Part shown: positions 7,495 to 16,297 of the stretch, one piece after another | Layout: every line of letters starts with the position of its first letter | Position numbering within the stretch: the stretch's first letter is position 1 | DNA from: DSAR01 sp034437315 | GTDB lineage: Bacteria > Chloroflexota > Anaerolineae > B4-G1 | NCBI GenBank assembly: GCA_034437315.1 | Contig: DAOTUC010000179.1 | Coordinates: forward strand, 1-38,233 | Length of the DNA stretch: 38,233 nucleotides | Direction of reading: 5' to 3' | Notes under the pieces: generated by a model | The model's database searches: none | Told to the model about the DNA's origin: nothing | Seen by the model: only the letters and a program-made list of their open reading frames with translations | Position numbers and translations under genes: made by a program

Positions 7495-9372
7495 CTATCC
7501 ATCTTTTTCCTGGAGCCCCAATTCTTGCAGCTTCTCATCGGTTGGCACGCCCTGGCTGTCCCAGCCGCGCAACCGGTAGTAGCGGTCGAGCATACCCTCA
7601 AAGTCACGCACCCGTCCGACGTGGATAGGATCGGTCGATGCTTCCACGACGTCCGTCTCTTCGTTGCATTGGAAGGTATGAATCGCCAGGGGTTCAGACG
7701 TGAAGCGCTCCGGCAGTCGATCATCGGCGCGGTCGATGCCCAGCGCCACGTTGTACAGCCGTTCGAGGTTCACGATGCGCTCTCCGGCGGTCAGCAGGTC
7801 GTCGCCGCTGATCTGGCGTCCCCACAGGGCGCTAAGACCTCGCGCTAAATCCTCTGGATACAGGGCGTAAGTCTCGGCAGTGCTGAATTTGCAGACGCCC
7901 AGAGCGTCGGATACAGCGCAGTAGTGTTCGGTGAAGACGATCAGGTCCGGCTTGTAGGTCTCATCGTCGGTGTCCATCAACTGGGGCGCCATCGCCGGCG
8001 GGAAGAGTCGCTCGGCGGCTTCGAGGTTCCCTGCCAGGTCAATCGTCGGCAGTGCATAGAGGTGGTCGGCCCCCCGATTGGACGTCGCGTGGCCCAGTCC
8101 AAATCCCTTGGCGATGCGGGGCTCCTGACGCGGTAGCTCCATGCCCTTGACGTGCATGGCGAATTGTGGGGCATTGCCGCCGATTACCTGGGCCGCGCGT
8201 CGGCTTCCCTCTGCCAGCAGGTCACCGAGACCGCGCCGGTGAGCCATATCTTTGATCAGCCCGAGAAGGCTGTCTGGATCCCCCCAGTCCAAGGAATAGC
8301 GCGCATCCGCAAGCAGCCCGCGCTGGCGGCACTCCATGGCGAATGCGATGATGACGCCGGTGGAAATGGTGTCCAAACCCAAGTCATTGCACAGGCGGTT
8401 GGCGTGTATGATGACCTCAAGATCGTCGATGCCACACATCGGACCCAAAGCGTCGAGCGTCTCGTACTCAGGACCCTCAAGGTGGCCTGCATAGGGACCG
8501 CTCTCGACCCGGGTGACACGAGCGCAACGGATGGGACAAGCGAAGCAACCTGTGTTCTTCTCGGTGACTTTCGAGACCGCCGCGCCGTCGACACGGTGGG
8601 CCCACGAGACCTGGCCTTGCTGATGGTTATAGGCCGGGAGGTCGCCGGTGGCGTTCTTCCCCGCCACGAGGAAGACGGTGCCCCGGTCACGCAGTCCGGA
8701 AACGTGGGGGTGATCGCGGACACGCTCGAAGGCCTTGCGGGCCTCACTCCGAAAAGCTGGCGGCAGATCGAGGGTCTTCTTGCCTCTTACAACGACAGCT
8801 TTGAGGTGCTTACTGCCCATCACAGCGCCGCCGCCGCAACGGGCCATCGCGCGGTTGCCGTCGGCCATGATGGCGGCGACTCGAACGTGGTTCTCGCCAG
8901 CCGGCCCGATGCAGACCACGCGAGCGCCACCTCCGGCAAGGGCGTCGTGCGTGTTCTGCACGCCTTGGCCCCAGAGATCCTCTGCCGGCTGTATCCTGAC
9001 CTCCCCTGGCCCGATCTCGAGGAAGACCGGCTCTTTCGCCCGTCCCTTGATCACCAGACCGTCGTAACCGGCGCGGCGAAGCGCCGCCCCGAAGAAGCCG
9101 CCAGCGTTGGCGTAGCCGTAGATGCCGGTCAGCGGCGAGTGGAAGGTGACGTGACTCCGTGCGCCGGTGGGCCAGGGCGTTCCGGTGAAGGGACCCACGC
9201 TGAAGATGAGGGGGTTCTCGGGAGCATAGGGATTCTGCGTGTCTGCCACTTGCTCGCGCAACAAAGCCGCTCCAATGCCCCTTCCACCAAGGAAACGCAG
9301 CGCAAGATCCGGACTCAATGCTTCGACACGTGTCGTAGCTGTCGAAAGATCGACCCAAGCTAAGGAACTCAA
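7495..9372 (-). CDS. Tungsten-containing aldehyde:ferredoxin oxidoreductase 2
   Basis: A 625-residue AOR-family paralogue of the gene at 3737. Cluster cysteines are Cys276, Cys279 and Cys283 in CFACPIRC and Cys494 in LGVCKF. Pterin-binding features such as GIYGYANAGG, RCGGGAVMGSK and HATSNRGADH are present, and the C-terminus repeats the RLRGWD-KLQELGL ending of its sister. The start is TTG at 9372, supported by GGAGG five bases upstream. It stops with TAG just before the hydantoinase. Sequence differences through the substrate domain suggest a different aldehyde from oxidoreductase 1. It presumably shares the MoaD-like and ferredoxin proteins. Confidence 0.93.
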   Translation of the reverse strand: MSSLAWVDLSTATTRVEALSPDLALRFLGGRGIGAALLREQVADTQNPYAPENPLIFSVGPFTGTPWPTGARSHVTFHSPLTGIYGYANAGGFFGAALRRAGYDGLVIKGRAKEPVFLEIGPGEVRIQPAEDLWGQGVQNTHDALAGGGARVVCIGPAGENHVRVAAIMADGNRAMARCGGGAVMGSKHLKAVVVRGKKTLDLPPAFRSEARKAFERVRDHPHVSGLRDRGTVFLVAGKNATGDLPAYNHQQGQVSWAHRVDGAAVSKVTEKNTGCFACPIRCARVTRVESGPYAGHLEGPEYETLDALGPMCGIDDLEVIIHANRLCNDLGLDTISTGVIIAFAMECRQRGLLADARYSLDWGDPDSLLGLIKDMAHRRGLGDLLAEGSRRAAQVIGGNAPQFAMHVKGMELPRQEPRIAKGFGLGHATSNRGADHLYALPTIDLAGNLEAAERLFPPAMAPQLMDTDDETYKPDLIVFTEHYCAVSDALGVCKFSTAETYALYPEDLARGLSALWGRQISGDDLLTAGERIVNLERLYNVALGIDRADDRLPERFTSEPLAIHTFQCNEETDVVEASTDPIHVGRVRDFEGMLDRYYRLRGWDSQGVPTDEKLQELGLQEKDG

Positions 9373-9398
9373 TGACTCCTCCCTATCCTCATCTAGCT

Positions 9399-10376
9399 TT
9401 AAACCCAGAAGTTATGGGGCCAGGCATGCTCTTCGAGACGCTCAAGGGCCTTCTGTGCAAGCGGCCCCTTATCAGAAGCTGCAGCATTGGCCCGGACGTG
9501 TTCTAGTTTGCGCATCCCCACGATGACGGTGGAAACGGCCCGGTGGCTCAAGACGTAGCGAAGCGCCGCCTCAGGCAACGACGAGGCTTCACCTTGCTGA
9601 ATGAGCCATTGAAGTTGCTCAGCTTGATCGCAGACCTGTTGCTTGCGGTCTCCACAGAAGTAATCGTTCCGCCAATCCTCCTCGGGAAAACAGGTCTCCG
9701 GCGTGAGCTTGCCGCTCAATGCACCTTCGTCCAACGGACAACGGGCGATGACGCCAACGTCAGCCTCCTCGACCAGGGGGAAAAGTTTGTCCTCGGGCTC
9801 CTGCTGATAGATGTTGTGGACAACCTGACAGGCATCGACCAGCCCGGTCTCAATCGCCCGGCGGGGGACGTGAGCGTCGGTGAGGGGGAAGACGAGGGAG
9901 AGGCCAAAGGCGCGAATCTTGCCCTGTTGTTTCAGTTTCTCCACGGTCTCTTTCCATTCATCCCGCTCCGCCCACTCGTCCAGCCAGACGTGAAACATCT
10001 GGAGATCGAGCTGTTCGACGCCCAGGTTCGCGAGGCTGTTCTCGGTGCATTCCACAATCCACTCACGCGGGAAGGCCTCTTGCACGGCGTCACCCGGCCC
10101 GGGGGTGAAGTTAAAGTTCTGCGGCGGAATCTTGGTGGCAACGTGGACCTCCTCCGAGCGCCCGGACAGCGCCTGGCCGATAAGTCGCTCACTGTGGCCA
10201 TCCCCGTACCCCAGGGCTGTGTCAATGAAGGTAACGCCTAGGTCGATGGCCAAGTTAATCGAGTCAAGCGCATCCTGGTCGCAGCTTCCCTTCCACCAAT
10301 CACCTCCGATGCACCATCCGCCATAACCGATCTCAGACACCTCAAAGCCGGCCTTTCCAAGTTTACGATATTGCAT
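9399..10376 (-). CDS. Aldo/keto reductase
   Basis: A 325-residue (beta/alpha)8 NAD(P)H-dependent oxidoreductase. The catalytic tetrad is visible: Asp52 in FIDTALGYG, Tyr57 in the same stretch, Lys82 in VATKIPP and His129 in MFHVW. The cofactor-binding end is SHRAVSTVIVGMR near residue 280. The sequence resembles the general stress/YajO-like class; no substrate can be read from it. It lies between the Ftr-like gene and aldehyde oxidoreductase 2 in the same orientation, so it may interconvert an aldehyde or ketone intermediate. Confidence 0.9.
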   Translation of the reverse strand: MQYRKLGKAGFEVSEIGYGGWCIGGDWWKGSCDQDALDSINLAIDLGVTFIDTALGYGDGHSERLIGQALSGRSEEVHVATKIPPQNFNFTPGPGDAVQEAFPREWIVECTENSLANLGVEQLDLQMFHVWLDEWAERDEWKETVEKLKQQGKIRAFGLSLVFPLTDAHVPRRAIETGLVDACQVVHNIYQQEPEDKLFPLVEEADVGVIARCPLDEGALSGKLTPETCFPEEDWRNDYFCGDRKQQVCDQAEQLQWLIQQGEASSLPEAALRYVLSHRAVSTVIVGMRKLEHVRANAAASDKGPLAQKALERLEEHAWPHNFWV

Positions 10377-10401
10377 CGTCCTTTTGCCTCCTATGTTTTA
10401 G

Positions 10402-11268
10402 TCACGCTAAAAGCAATTCGTGTAGATGGTATTCGTGTCGACCAAACTCACCGCCAAAGTTCATGGCTCCAATCTCTTGGACGCCGCGGACGCGGGCAGC
10501 GGCCTCTATGGCGACTTTCATTCCCCGTCTCATCAGATCCGGCGCCGCTCCGAACATCAGCAAATTGAGGATCGAGGTGACGCCCTGGGGAACCCTGCTA
10601 TCCTCGACCTGATCCTGAAGCGTCGGAATGTAGTCGTGTTCCCGAAAGATCTGCTCCAGGCCATATCCCATCGGCGCTACCCCATCGACTCCGGCAATGG
10701 CATTCTTGGCTGCCTGCACGGCGAGGACGGCAGAAGCCTCTGACTGCGCGTAGCAGACGAAATGTCCGTCGGTGCCGGATGTGGAGAGAGAGACGGTCCT
10801 CTCATAGACAAACTGTCCCGTCGTCGTAGGGACGACGCACACAGGTCGACGATCGATCTCGCGCGGCGTATCGTATCCCCCCCACCTGTCGGCGGTTGCT
10901 GCGTAGAGATCAATCCGCTCTGTCGTCGCTTCGGGGACCATGGCGTCGAACACAGCGCACGTAGGAATCAGGGTGGCCAATACGAGGCGTAGCGAGAGTT
11001 CCTCAATCAAGCCATCCCGCCGGTCGGGGGGCAGGGTGAGAGAGATGAAGACACCGGGACGCCCGTCGGGCGTCTCGTGGGGGTATGCCACCCGTTCTAT
11101 GCCCCCGTTGATGGCCGAGCCGAGTTCGCTTGATCCAGCGGTGCCCACGAACTGGTGGGCGCCGCCGAGGGCGACCTCTCCTGAGATTCCCGTGAGCACC
11201 AGCCGGACCACCTCCAGATCCCATGCCTCGGCGAACGTGTCTTGGATGATGGCGTTTCCTCGTTTCAC
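10402..11268 (-). CDS. Stand-alone homologue of formylmethanofuran:tetrahydromethanopterin formyltransferase (Ftr/FhcD-like)
   Basis: A 288-residue protein that matches Ftr from end to end as I recall it: IIQDTFAEAW near the start, GIERVAYPHETPDGRPG at residues 56-72, a central beta-rich part, IPTLQDQVEDSRVP at 214-227, and GVQEIGAMNFGGEFGRHEYHLHEL at the C-terminus (residues 262-285). Ftr moves a formyl group between formylmethanofuran and H4MPT in methanogens; in methylotrophic bacteria it is subunit D of the Fhc complex. No FhcA, B or C homologue, nor other H4MPT enzyme, is in this window. The GTG at 11268 has GGAGG seven bases upstream, within the 3' end of the alcohol dehydrogenase gene. 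Family membership is clear; the formyl donor and acceptor are unknown, and it may act on a formyl intermediate of the pathway. Confidence 0.88.
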   Translation of the reverse strand: MKRGNAIIQDTFAEAWDLEVVRLVLTGISGEVALGGAHQFVGTAGSSELGSAINGGIERVAYPHETPDGRPGVFISLTLPPDRRDGLIEELSLRLVLATLIPTCAVFDAMVPEATTERIDLYAATADRWGGYDTPREIDRRPVCVVPTTTGQFVYERTVSLSTSGTDGHFVCYAQSEASAVLAVQAAKNAIAGVDGVAPMGYGLEQIFREHDYIPTLQDQVEDSRVPQGVTSILNLLMFGAAPDLMRRGMKVAIEAAARVRGVQEIGAMNFGGEFGRHEYHLHELLLA

Positions 11269-11271
11269 TCC

Positions 11272-12348
11272 CTAACCTCCATGAGTGAATTGATCCGCTT
11301 GCAGATCCTCATTGACCACCATAACTTTGATCCCCTCGCGCTTGCGGGCGAACTCGAATGCCGCCTGGATGTCCTCCAGGGGAAAGCGGTGGGTGATCAG
11401 GGGCTCTACCTGCACGGCCTGGGTCTTCAACAGAGAAAGAGCCGTCTCGTAACGCGCGGTCGTGGAATCGTGGCTGCCGACCAGCCGTAGCTCACGATAG
11501 TGAATGGGATCAAGGCTGACCGTAGCGGGATCGCTCAGGGTAGCAGCGAAGTAGAGGATCTGTCCTCGCTTGGCGGCGATCTGAATAGCCTCGTCGAGCA
11601 CGGCGGTGTCGTTTCCGGCCGCGCTGACCACGACATCGGCGCCCCGTCCATCCGTGATCTCCATGATGCGTTCGATGACGTGGTCATCGACCTGGTGATG
11701 TTTCTCGGCCTGAACGGTGACGTCAGCCCCCAACTCAGCGGCGACCCTGAGCCGTTTTTCACGGAGATCGACGCCCACGGTCATCAAGCCGCGGCTCTTT
11801 AGGAGTTGGAGGTGGAGCATCCCAATCGGTCCCGTCCCAATGACCACACCAACGCCGCCCAAGGGGGGATCGAGGAGTTGGCTGTTGCCATTGACGCAGC
11901 ACCCCAGGGGCTCGCCGAACGCGGCATGCTCCAGGCTGACACCATCGGGCACGGAGACGAGGTTCCGGTAAGGATAGAGAGCGTACTCGGAGAAGCCACC
12001 GGCGACATATCCCTGGTCGGTGCATAGGTTGAATAGGCCCTGTCGGCAGTAATGGCAGCGCCGGCAGGGGAGTCGACCGTCGGGCACGACCCGGTCGCCG
12101 ACGCGCAGGCCGGGCTTATCGGGCACGCCCTGGCCGACGGCCGCGATGATGCCCGAAAGCTCGTGACCCATCTGGAACGGGTAGACGATGTGCCACCCGC
12201 TGGGGTCGTTACCGATGAAGGCATTGATGTCGGTGCCGCAGATGCCGCAGGTTGCGACGTTGACCAAAACCTCGCCCGGTCCTGGTTCGGGTCGATCCTC
12301 ATGTTTGATGACGAACTTGAACGGTTCTTGAAGTAAAGCCCTTTTCAT
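11272..12348 (-). CDS. Zinc-dependent medium-chain alcohol/polyol dehydrogenase
   Basis: A 358-residue MDR-family dehydrogenase. Catalytic zinc ligands are Cys37 (CGICGTD) and His62-Glu63 (GHE). Structural zinc ligands are Cys95, Cys98, Cys101 and Cys109 in CRRCHYC and NLC. The Rossmann fold has VVIGTGPIGM around 168-177. The overall pattern resembles sorbitol, threonine and galactitol dehydrogenases, which oxidise a secondary hydroxyl with NAD. The TAG stop lies inside the ribosome site of the following Ftr-like gene. With sugar-type importers, a kinase and an aldolase in the same run, a polyol-like substrate is reasonable. Confidence 0.9.
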   Translation of the reverse strand: MKRALLQEPFKFVIKHEDRPEPGPGEVLVNVATCGICGTDINAFIGNDPSGWHIVYPFQMGHELSGIIAAVGQGVPDKPGLRVGDRVVPDGRLPCRRCHYCRQGLFNLCTDQGYVAGGFSEYALYPYRNLVSVPDGVSLEHAAFGEPLGCCVNGNSQLLDPPLGGVGVVIGTGPIGMLHLQLLKSRGLMTVGVDLREKRLRVAAELGADVTVQAEKHHQVDDHVIERIMEITDGRGADVVVSAAGNDTAVLDEAIQIAAKRGQILYFAATLSDPATVSLDPIHYRELRLVGSHDSTTARYETALSLLKTQAVQVEPLITHRFPLEDIQAAFEFARKREGIKVMVVNEDLQADQFTHGG

Positions 12349-12371
12349 TTGGTTTCTTCCCTTCGTGTGAT

Positions 12372-13775
12372 CTAGTAGTCAAACGCGGTCTGATAGTATG
12401 GCGGAACGTCCAACCCAGCTTCTGAGAAGCGCTGGATGGCGAAAGACTCAGCCTGAGAAACGACAGTCTGCTCATCACAACAGAGCAGCTGGCGATCCTC
12501 CACGACGACTTTGCCATCGACAATCACCGTCTCCACGTCGCTGGCAGCGCTAGCGGAGTAGACCAGGTTGTTGACAATGCTGTTTATGGGACGCATGTGC
12601 GGTTGGGTTAGATCGATCAGGACGACGTCGGCCTTTTTTCCTGCCGCCAGCGACCCAATCTGGTCTTCCATCCCCAGGGCCCTCGCGCCTCCAATGGTGC
12701 CCATGGCAAACGCCTCCGCGGCGGGAACGACGGCCGGATTCATCGTCGTCACCTTCTGGAGGAAGGCGGCGACGCGCATAGCCTCAAACATATCCATGTT
12801 GTCGTTGACGGCGCAGCTGTCGGTTCCCAGCGACACAGTGACCCCTGCCTCAATCATCTTGGCTACCTGCGCCACGCCGTCGGCGACTTTCATATTGCAC
12901 TCGGGGTTGTGGGACACGGCTGTTCCGGTTTCCTTGAGAATTTCGACATCCTCATCGGAGAGCCAGATGCAGTGCGCGCCCAGGACATCGGGTCCGAGAA
13001 GTCCTATGTCGTTCAAGTGTTCGACGGGTGTTTTGCCATAGAGGGTGCGTATGTGATGCCACTCGAACTCGGTCTCGGCGATGTGGACGTGAATGAGCGA
13101 GCCGTCATCGTCAGCACGCTCGCGCACCTCTTTAAACAGGCTTGGGCTGCAAGAGTTGGGACAGGCCAGTCCGTAGCAGAAAGAGACGAGATTGGAAGTC
13201 CGGCAGCGCTGAATCAGACGGTCGGCCAGATCCATCGCCTCATCCATCGGCAGGAGCATACCACACGCCTGCCACTGATCCAGATCGGTGAGCGTAAGAG
13301 CATGGACTGCGCGGATGCCCATCTCCTCGTATACGTCCACGATCTCGGTCGGCGTAGCCCATTCCATATTCAGAATGCAGGTGATGCCGGATCGGAGCGC
13401 TTCCACGCATCCGAGGCGTGTGGCGTGGCGCTGCAACCCAAAGCGACCGTTCCGATAGTCCTGCACCGCCGCAACGATGCGAGGTGAGGAGACCTGGGCG
13501 ATCCAATCCTCAAGCGCCAGGTCGTCCCGCGATCCCTTGAGGAAGTTCTGAAGAAAGTGGTGATGGGTGTCGACGAGGCCAGGTATGACCGCTCTGCTGG
13601 CGGCTTTTATGGTCTTCTGTCCGCTGTAGCGCTGTGTGACTTGATGGGTGGGGCCGACAGCAACGATGTCCCCGGCATCAATGGCGACAGCGCCATCGTA
13701 GTAGATGTCGCGATTCTTATTCTGCGTGATGACCACAGCGTCTCGAATGAGTATATCGACCTTGGTCAGCGTCAT
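12372..13775 (-). CDS. TRZ/ATZ-family amidohydrolase (guanine/SAH deaminase-like group)
   Basis: A 467-residue metal hydrolase with an intact active site: HxH as DTHHHFLQ (His71, His73), HxxE in IHVHIAETE, the catalytic His in LGAHCIWLS, and the metal Asp in GTDSCAVNDNMDMFEAMR. This group includes chlorotriazine hydrolases, S-adenosylhomocysteine/methylthioadenosine deaminase and related enzymes that remove amino or other groups from heterocycles. The ATG at 13775 is preceded by GAGGAG and by the TGA of the Fe-S gene. Open sequence running upstream to 14096 is a shadow of that neighbour. A deaminase acting on an N-heterocycle is the best guess. Confidence 0.9.
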   Translation of the reverse strand: MTLTKVDILIRDAVVITQNKNRDIYYDGAVAIDAGDIVAVGPTHQVTQRYSGQKTIKAASRAVIPGLVDTHHHFLQNFLKGSRDDLALEDWIAQVSSPRIVAAVQDYRNGRFGLQRHATRLGCVEALRSGITCILNMEWATPTEIVDVYEEMGIRAVHALTLTDLDQWQACGMLLPMDEAMDLADRLIQRCRTSNLVSFCYGLACPNSCSPSLFKEVRERADDDGSLIHVHIAETEFEWHHIRTLYGKTPVEHLNDIGLLGPDVLGAHCIWLSDEDVEILKETGTAVSHNPECNMKVADGVAQVAKMIEAGVTVSLGTDSCAVNDNMDMFEAMRVAAFLQKVTTMNPAVVPAAEAFAMGTIGGARALGMEDQIGSLAAGKKADVVLIDLTQPHMRPINSIVNNLVYSASAASDVETVIVDGKVVVEDRQLLCCDEQTVVSQAESFAIQRFSEAGLDVPPYYQTAFDY

Positions 13776-13776
13776 C

Positions 13777-14922
13777 TCACGGCTCCTCGTCCCCTGATAC
13801 TTCATCTTCCAGCGCCTCGTCGATGACCTCGGCCAATGATCTCGCCTGGATCTCCATCCGATGGGATTGGGTGGCCTGCCGGAAGCGGACGTGGCAATTG
13901 GGGCACGAGGTGACGATCTGCTGGGCGCCAGTGGCCTCAGCCTGATCCAGCCTCGCGTCGACGGCGCGTCTGGACGTCCTCTGGGCAGAGAAATAGACCC
14001 CACCCCCGGCCCCGCAGCAGAGCGCGTCCTCCCGGTTGGAGTGCATCTCGACGACCTCAAGGCCGGGAATGGCCCCCAGGAGCTGACGAGGCTCATCGTA
14101 CATGCCCAGATGTCGGCCCAGGATACAGGGGTCGTGCCAGGTGACTCGTCTTGCCATACGGGCCATCCGATCCGGCATTCTTGCTAGGAGGAACTCGGTG
14201 ATGTGCTGCACTTCGAAGTCGCACACCAGACCCATCTCTTCGGGGTAGATGGTTTTAAACGCTTTGAAGCAAGCAGGACAGGTAGTCAGCAGGATATCCG
14301 GATCGCGCTTCTGAATAAGATCCAGGGTCTGCCGAGCCACATCCCTGGCTTCGGACATCTGACCGATCTCGTATAGTGGAATACCGCAACAGGTATCTTC
14401 CTGGAAAAGCGCAAAATCCACGTGCAACTTGCCAAGGATGCTGGTCATCGCCTCGACGATTTCGATCGCCATGCGGTTGGTCGTGCAGCCTGGATAGTAA
14501 AGCACCGCTGCGGCGTCAGGTTGCTCAACTTCACCCTCATCCATCTGGGGGCCATAAGGGTTTAGATAGTGCCGCATCACATTGATTATTCGCTCGTGCT
14601 CCGGCAGCACGTGCCCCTCTTCGGCCAAGTCGACGCGCCAGGCATGTAGAATCTCATTGAGTGGCAGATCGACCGGGCAGTGGGCCTCACAGCTGCCACA
14701 GAGCGTACACACATAGGCGTGCTCCAGGAACTGCTCGTTAATCTCCACCTCACTGTCCAGCGTCGCCTGGGCAAGGCGCACACGTCCACGAGCATAGTGA
14801 GTTTCCCAGCCTGGGGTGAAGGGATAGGTAGGACAGATATTCTCAACCCCGGACCACCCCCAGAGACGGCAGAAACCACAACGCGAGCAATCGAACAACG
14901 CTTGCCTGTACTTCTCTAGCAT
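13777..14922 (-). CDS. GlcF/HdrD-like Fe-S protein with two CCG domains
   Basis: A 381-residue electron-transfer protein. The N-terminus has two [4Fe-4S] motifs: CSRCGFC followed eleven residues later by CP, and CTLCGSCEAHCP. Two cysteine-rich CCG domains follow, marked by YYPGC and CCGIPLYEIG, then DPCILGRH and CCGAGGG. This is the layout of glycolate oxidase subunit GlcF, GlpC and HdrD. The start at 14922 has GGAGG six to seven bases upstream. It directly follows the GlcD-like flavoprotein gene and should form a complex with it, carrying electrons from a 2-hydroxyacid to quinone or another carrier. Confidence 0.9.
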   Translation of the reverse strand: MLEKYRQALFDCSRCGFCRLWGWSGVENICPTYPFTPGWETHYARGRVRLAQATLDSEVEINEQFLEHAYVCTLCGSCEAHCPVDLPLNEILHAWRVDLAEEGHVLPEHERIINVMRHYLNPYGPQMDEGEVEQPDAAAVLYYPGCTTNRMAIEIVEAMTSILGKLHVDFALFQEDTCCGIPLYEIGQMSEARDVARQTLDLIQKRDPDILLTTCPACFKAFKTIYPEEMGLVCDFEVQHITEFLLARMPDRMARMARRVTWHDPCILGRHLGMYDEPRQLLGAIPGLEVVEMHSNREDALCCGAGGGVYFSAQRTSRRAVDARLDQAEATGAQQIVTSCPNCHVRFRQATQSHRMEIQARSLAEVIDEALEDEVSGDEEP

Positions 14923-14938
14923 CAAATACCTCCTCCCC

Positions 14939-16279
14939 CTACAATCCAAGGACGCCGGGATTCATAATGTGATGGGGGTCAAGGGCCTTCTTGAGCGCCT
15001 TAAGCGTGCCCCAGTAGCCCGTTCCGCCTAGATGCCTCTCCAGGTGGGGACCCCACTGCCGGCCCTTGGAGTAGGGCGCTCCTCCCATAGACAGCGCTTG
15101 ATCCATCATCTCGTCAACAGCCGTCAGGATTTTACGGTATTCCTCGCGGTCGTCCGGATGGTGGAAGAGAAGACTGACGTGCTCAGCACCCGTTGGTTCA
15201 GGAAACATCTGCTGAGCGTACGTCTCGATCTGATGTCGCTCGATGATCTCCCGCATCACATATGTCGCTTGCTCCAGTTTATCGAATGGCAGGAAGTAGT
15301 TGACTGCGCCTGCGATACCCTCCTTGAATTCCTCGCCGGTATTGAACCAGCGGTACTCCCAAAATTTCTGTGGCGCTTCGGGTCCTTCGAAGCTAACGCT
15401 CTCGTAACGAGAGATGATGGCGCGTATCTTTTCCATATTGTGATCCACTGCTACCTCGTCGCCCTCGACGTTAACGTCAAAGAGGATCATATCCGGTCTG
15501 ATCACGGGAACAGAGATATAGCAGACCAAATGATGGAACGCGATCTCACGGAAGATGTCGATAGCATCACGAAGATCACTGCCGATGAAGCGTTCCAGAT
15601 AGATCCTCTCGGGCCAGGGATAGAGTCGCAGCGTCGCCTCAGTCACGATGCCGAAAGCGCCCTCGGCCCCGATGAAGAGGCCGGCCAGATCCGGTCCCAA
15701 CGCATAACGGAAAAAACTCTTGGCGGCCGGATTGGCAGCGGCGCCGGTCTCCACAATCTCACCAGTGGGGAGAACGGCCTTCAGGCCGACGACCTGCTCA
15801 CCCTGTGAGACATACTTGATGTTGCCCCATCCGACACCCGGGCGCGATAGATGCGCACCGACCGTGCCCGCCAGAGCGCCTGAAGGAGCGATCCCAATCT
15901 TCCAACCTCGTGCCTCAAGCTGGTCCATGAGTTTCCCAAAGGTGACGCCCGCTTCGACCGTTACAGTGCCGGTGTCCTCGTCGATCTCCACGATGTGATC
16001 CAGCCGCAGCGCCTCGAGGACGATCCCGCCCTCCGACTGACAGCCGCCCTCCTGGGCCGATCCGCCGCCTCGTGGTGACACGGGGATCTCCAGTGCGTTG
16101 GCTAGCCGCATGACTGCTGCGATCTCCTCCACCGATCCAGGTCTCACCACGAAACCGGGCCAGCGAGGGGGCTGGACGCCGAAGTCCCTGGTGTAAGTCA
16201 GCAGGACAAACTGCTCATCGGTCACGTAGTCAGCGCCGACAATCTCAGCCAGCCTCTGCTGTATGTGTCGCTTATTCAT
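14939..16279 (-). CDS. GlcD-like FAD-dependent 2-hydroxyacid dehydrogenase
   Basis: A 446-residue flavoprotein of the vanillyl-alcohol oxidase/GlcD fold. The N-terminal half is the FAD-binding domain (VVRPGSVEEI, SPRGGGSAQEGG, AEGAFGIVTE); the C-terminal half is the FAD-oxidase C domain, ending in DPHHIMNPG. Members oxidise glycolate, D-lactate or other 2-hydroxyacids. ATG 16279 is chosen because GAGAGG lies five bases upstream; a GTG two codons earlier overlaps that site. Paired with the Fe-S gene immediately downstream. Substrate unknown; a hydroxyacid formed by aldolase cleavage and aldehyde oxidation would fit. Confidence 0.9.
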   Translation of the reverse strand: MNKRHIQQRLAEIVGADYVTDEQFVLLTYTRDFGVQPPRWPGFVVRPGSVEEIAAVMRLANALEIPVSPRGGGSAQEGGCQSEGGIVLEALRLDHIVEIDEDTGTVTVEAGVTFGKLMDQLEARGWKIGIAPSGALAGTVGAHLSRPGVGWGNIKYVSQGEQVVGLKAVLPTGEIVETGAAANPAAKSFFRYALGPDLAGLFIGAEGAFGIVTEATLRLYPWPERIYLERFIGSDLRDAIDIFREIAFHHLVCYISVPVIRPDMILFDVNVEGDEVAVDHNMEKIRAIISRYESVSFEGPEAPQKFWEYRWFNTGEEFKEGIAGAVNYFLPFDKLEQATYVMREIIERHQIETYAQQMFPEPTGAEHVSLLFHHPDDREEYRKILTAVDEMMDQALSMGGAPYSKGRQWGPHLERHLGGTGYWGTLKALKKALDPHHIMNPGVLGL

Positions 16280-16297
16280 ACGCACCTCTCTGGAAAG

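Noticed and set aside
7479..7724. N-terminal extension of the hydantoinase
   Set aside because: The stretch lies within the 3' part of aldehyde oxidoreductase 2 in another frame; the hydantoinase fold and its Lys150 numbering fit a start at 7478 (or 7502).
10402..11268. Reading the Ftr-like gene as a generic hypothetical protein
   Set aside because: Ordered matches over the whole length, including TPDGRPG and the C-terminal GGEFGRHEYHLHEL, are too specific to leave unassigned, although the biological role remains open.
13776..14096. N-terminal extension of the TRZ/ATZ amidohydrolase
   Set aside because: It overlaps the Fe-S protein gene in another frame and has no family resemblance; ATG 13775 has a good ribosome site.
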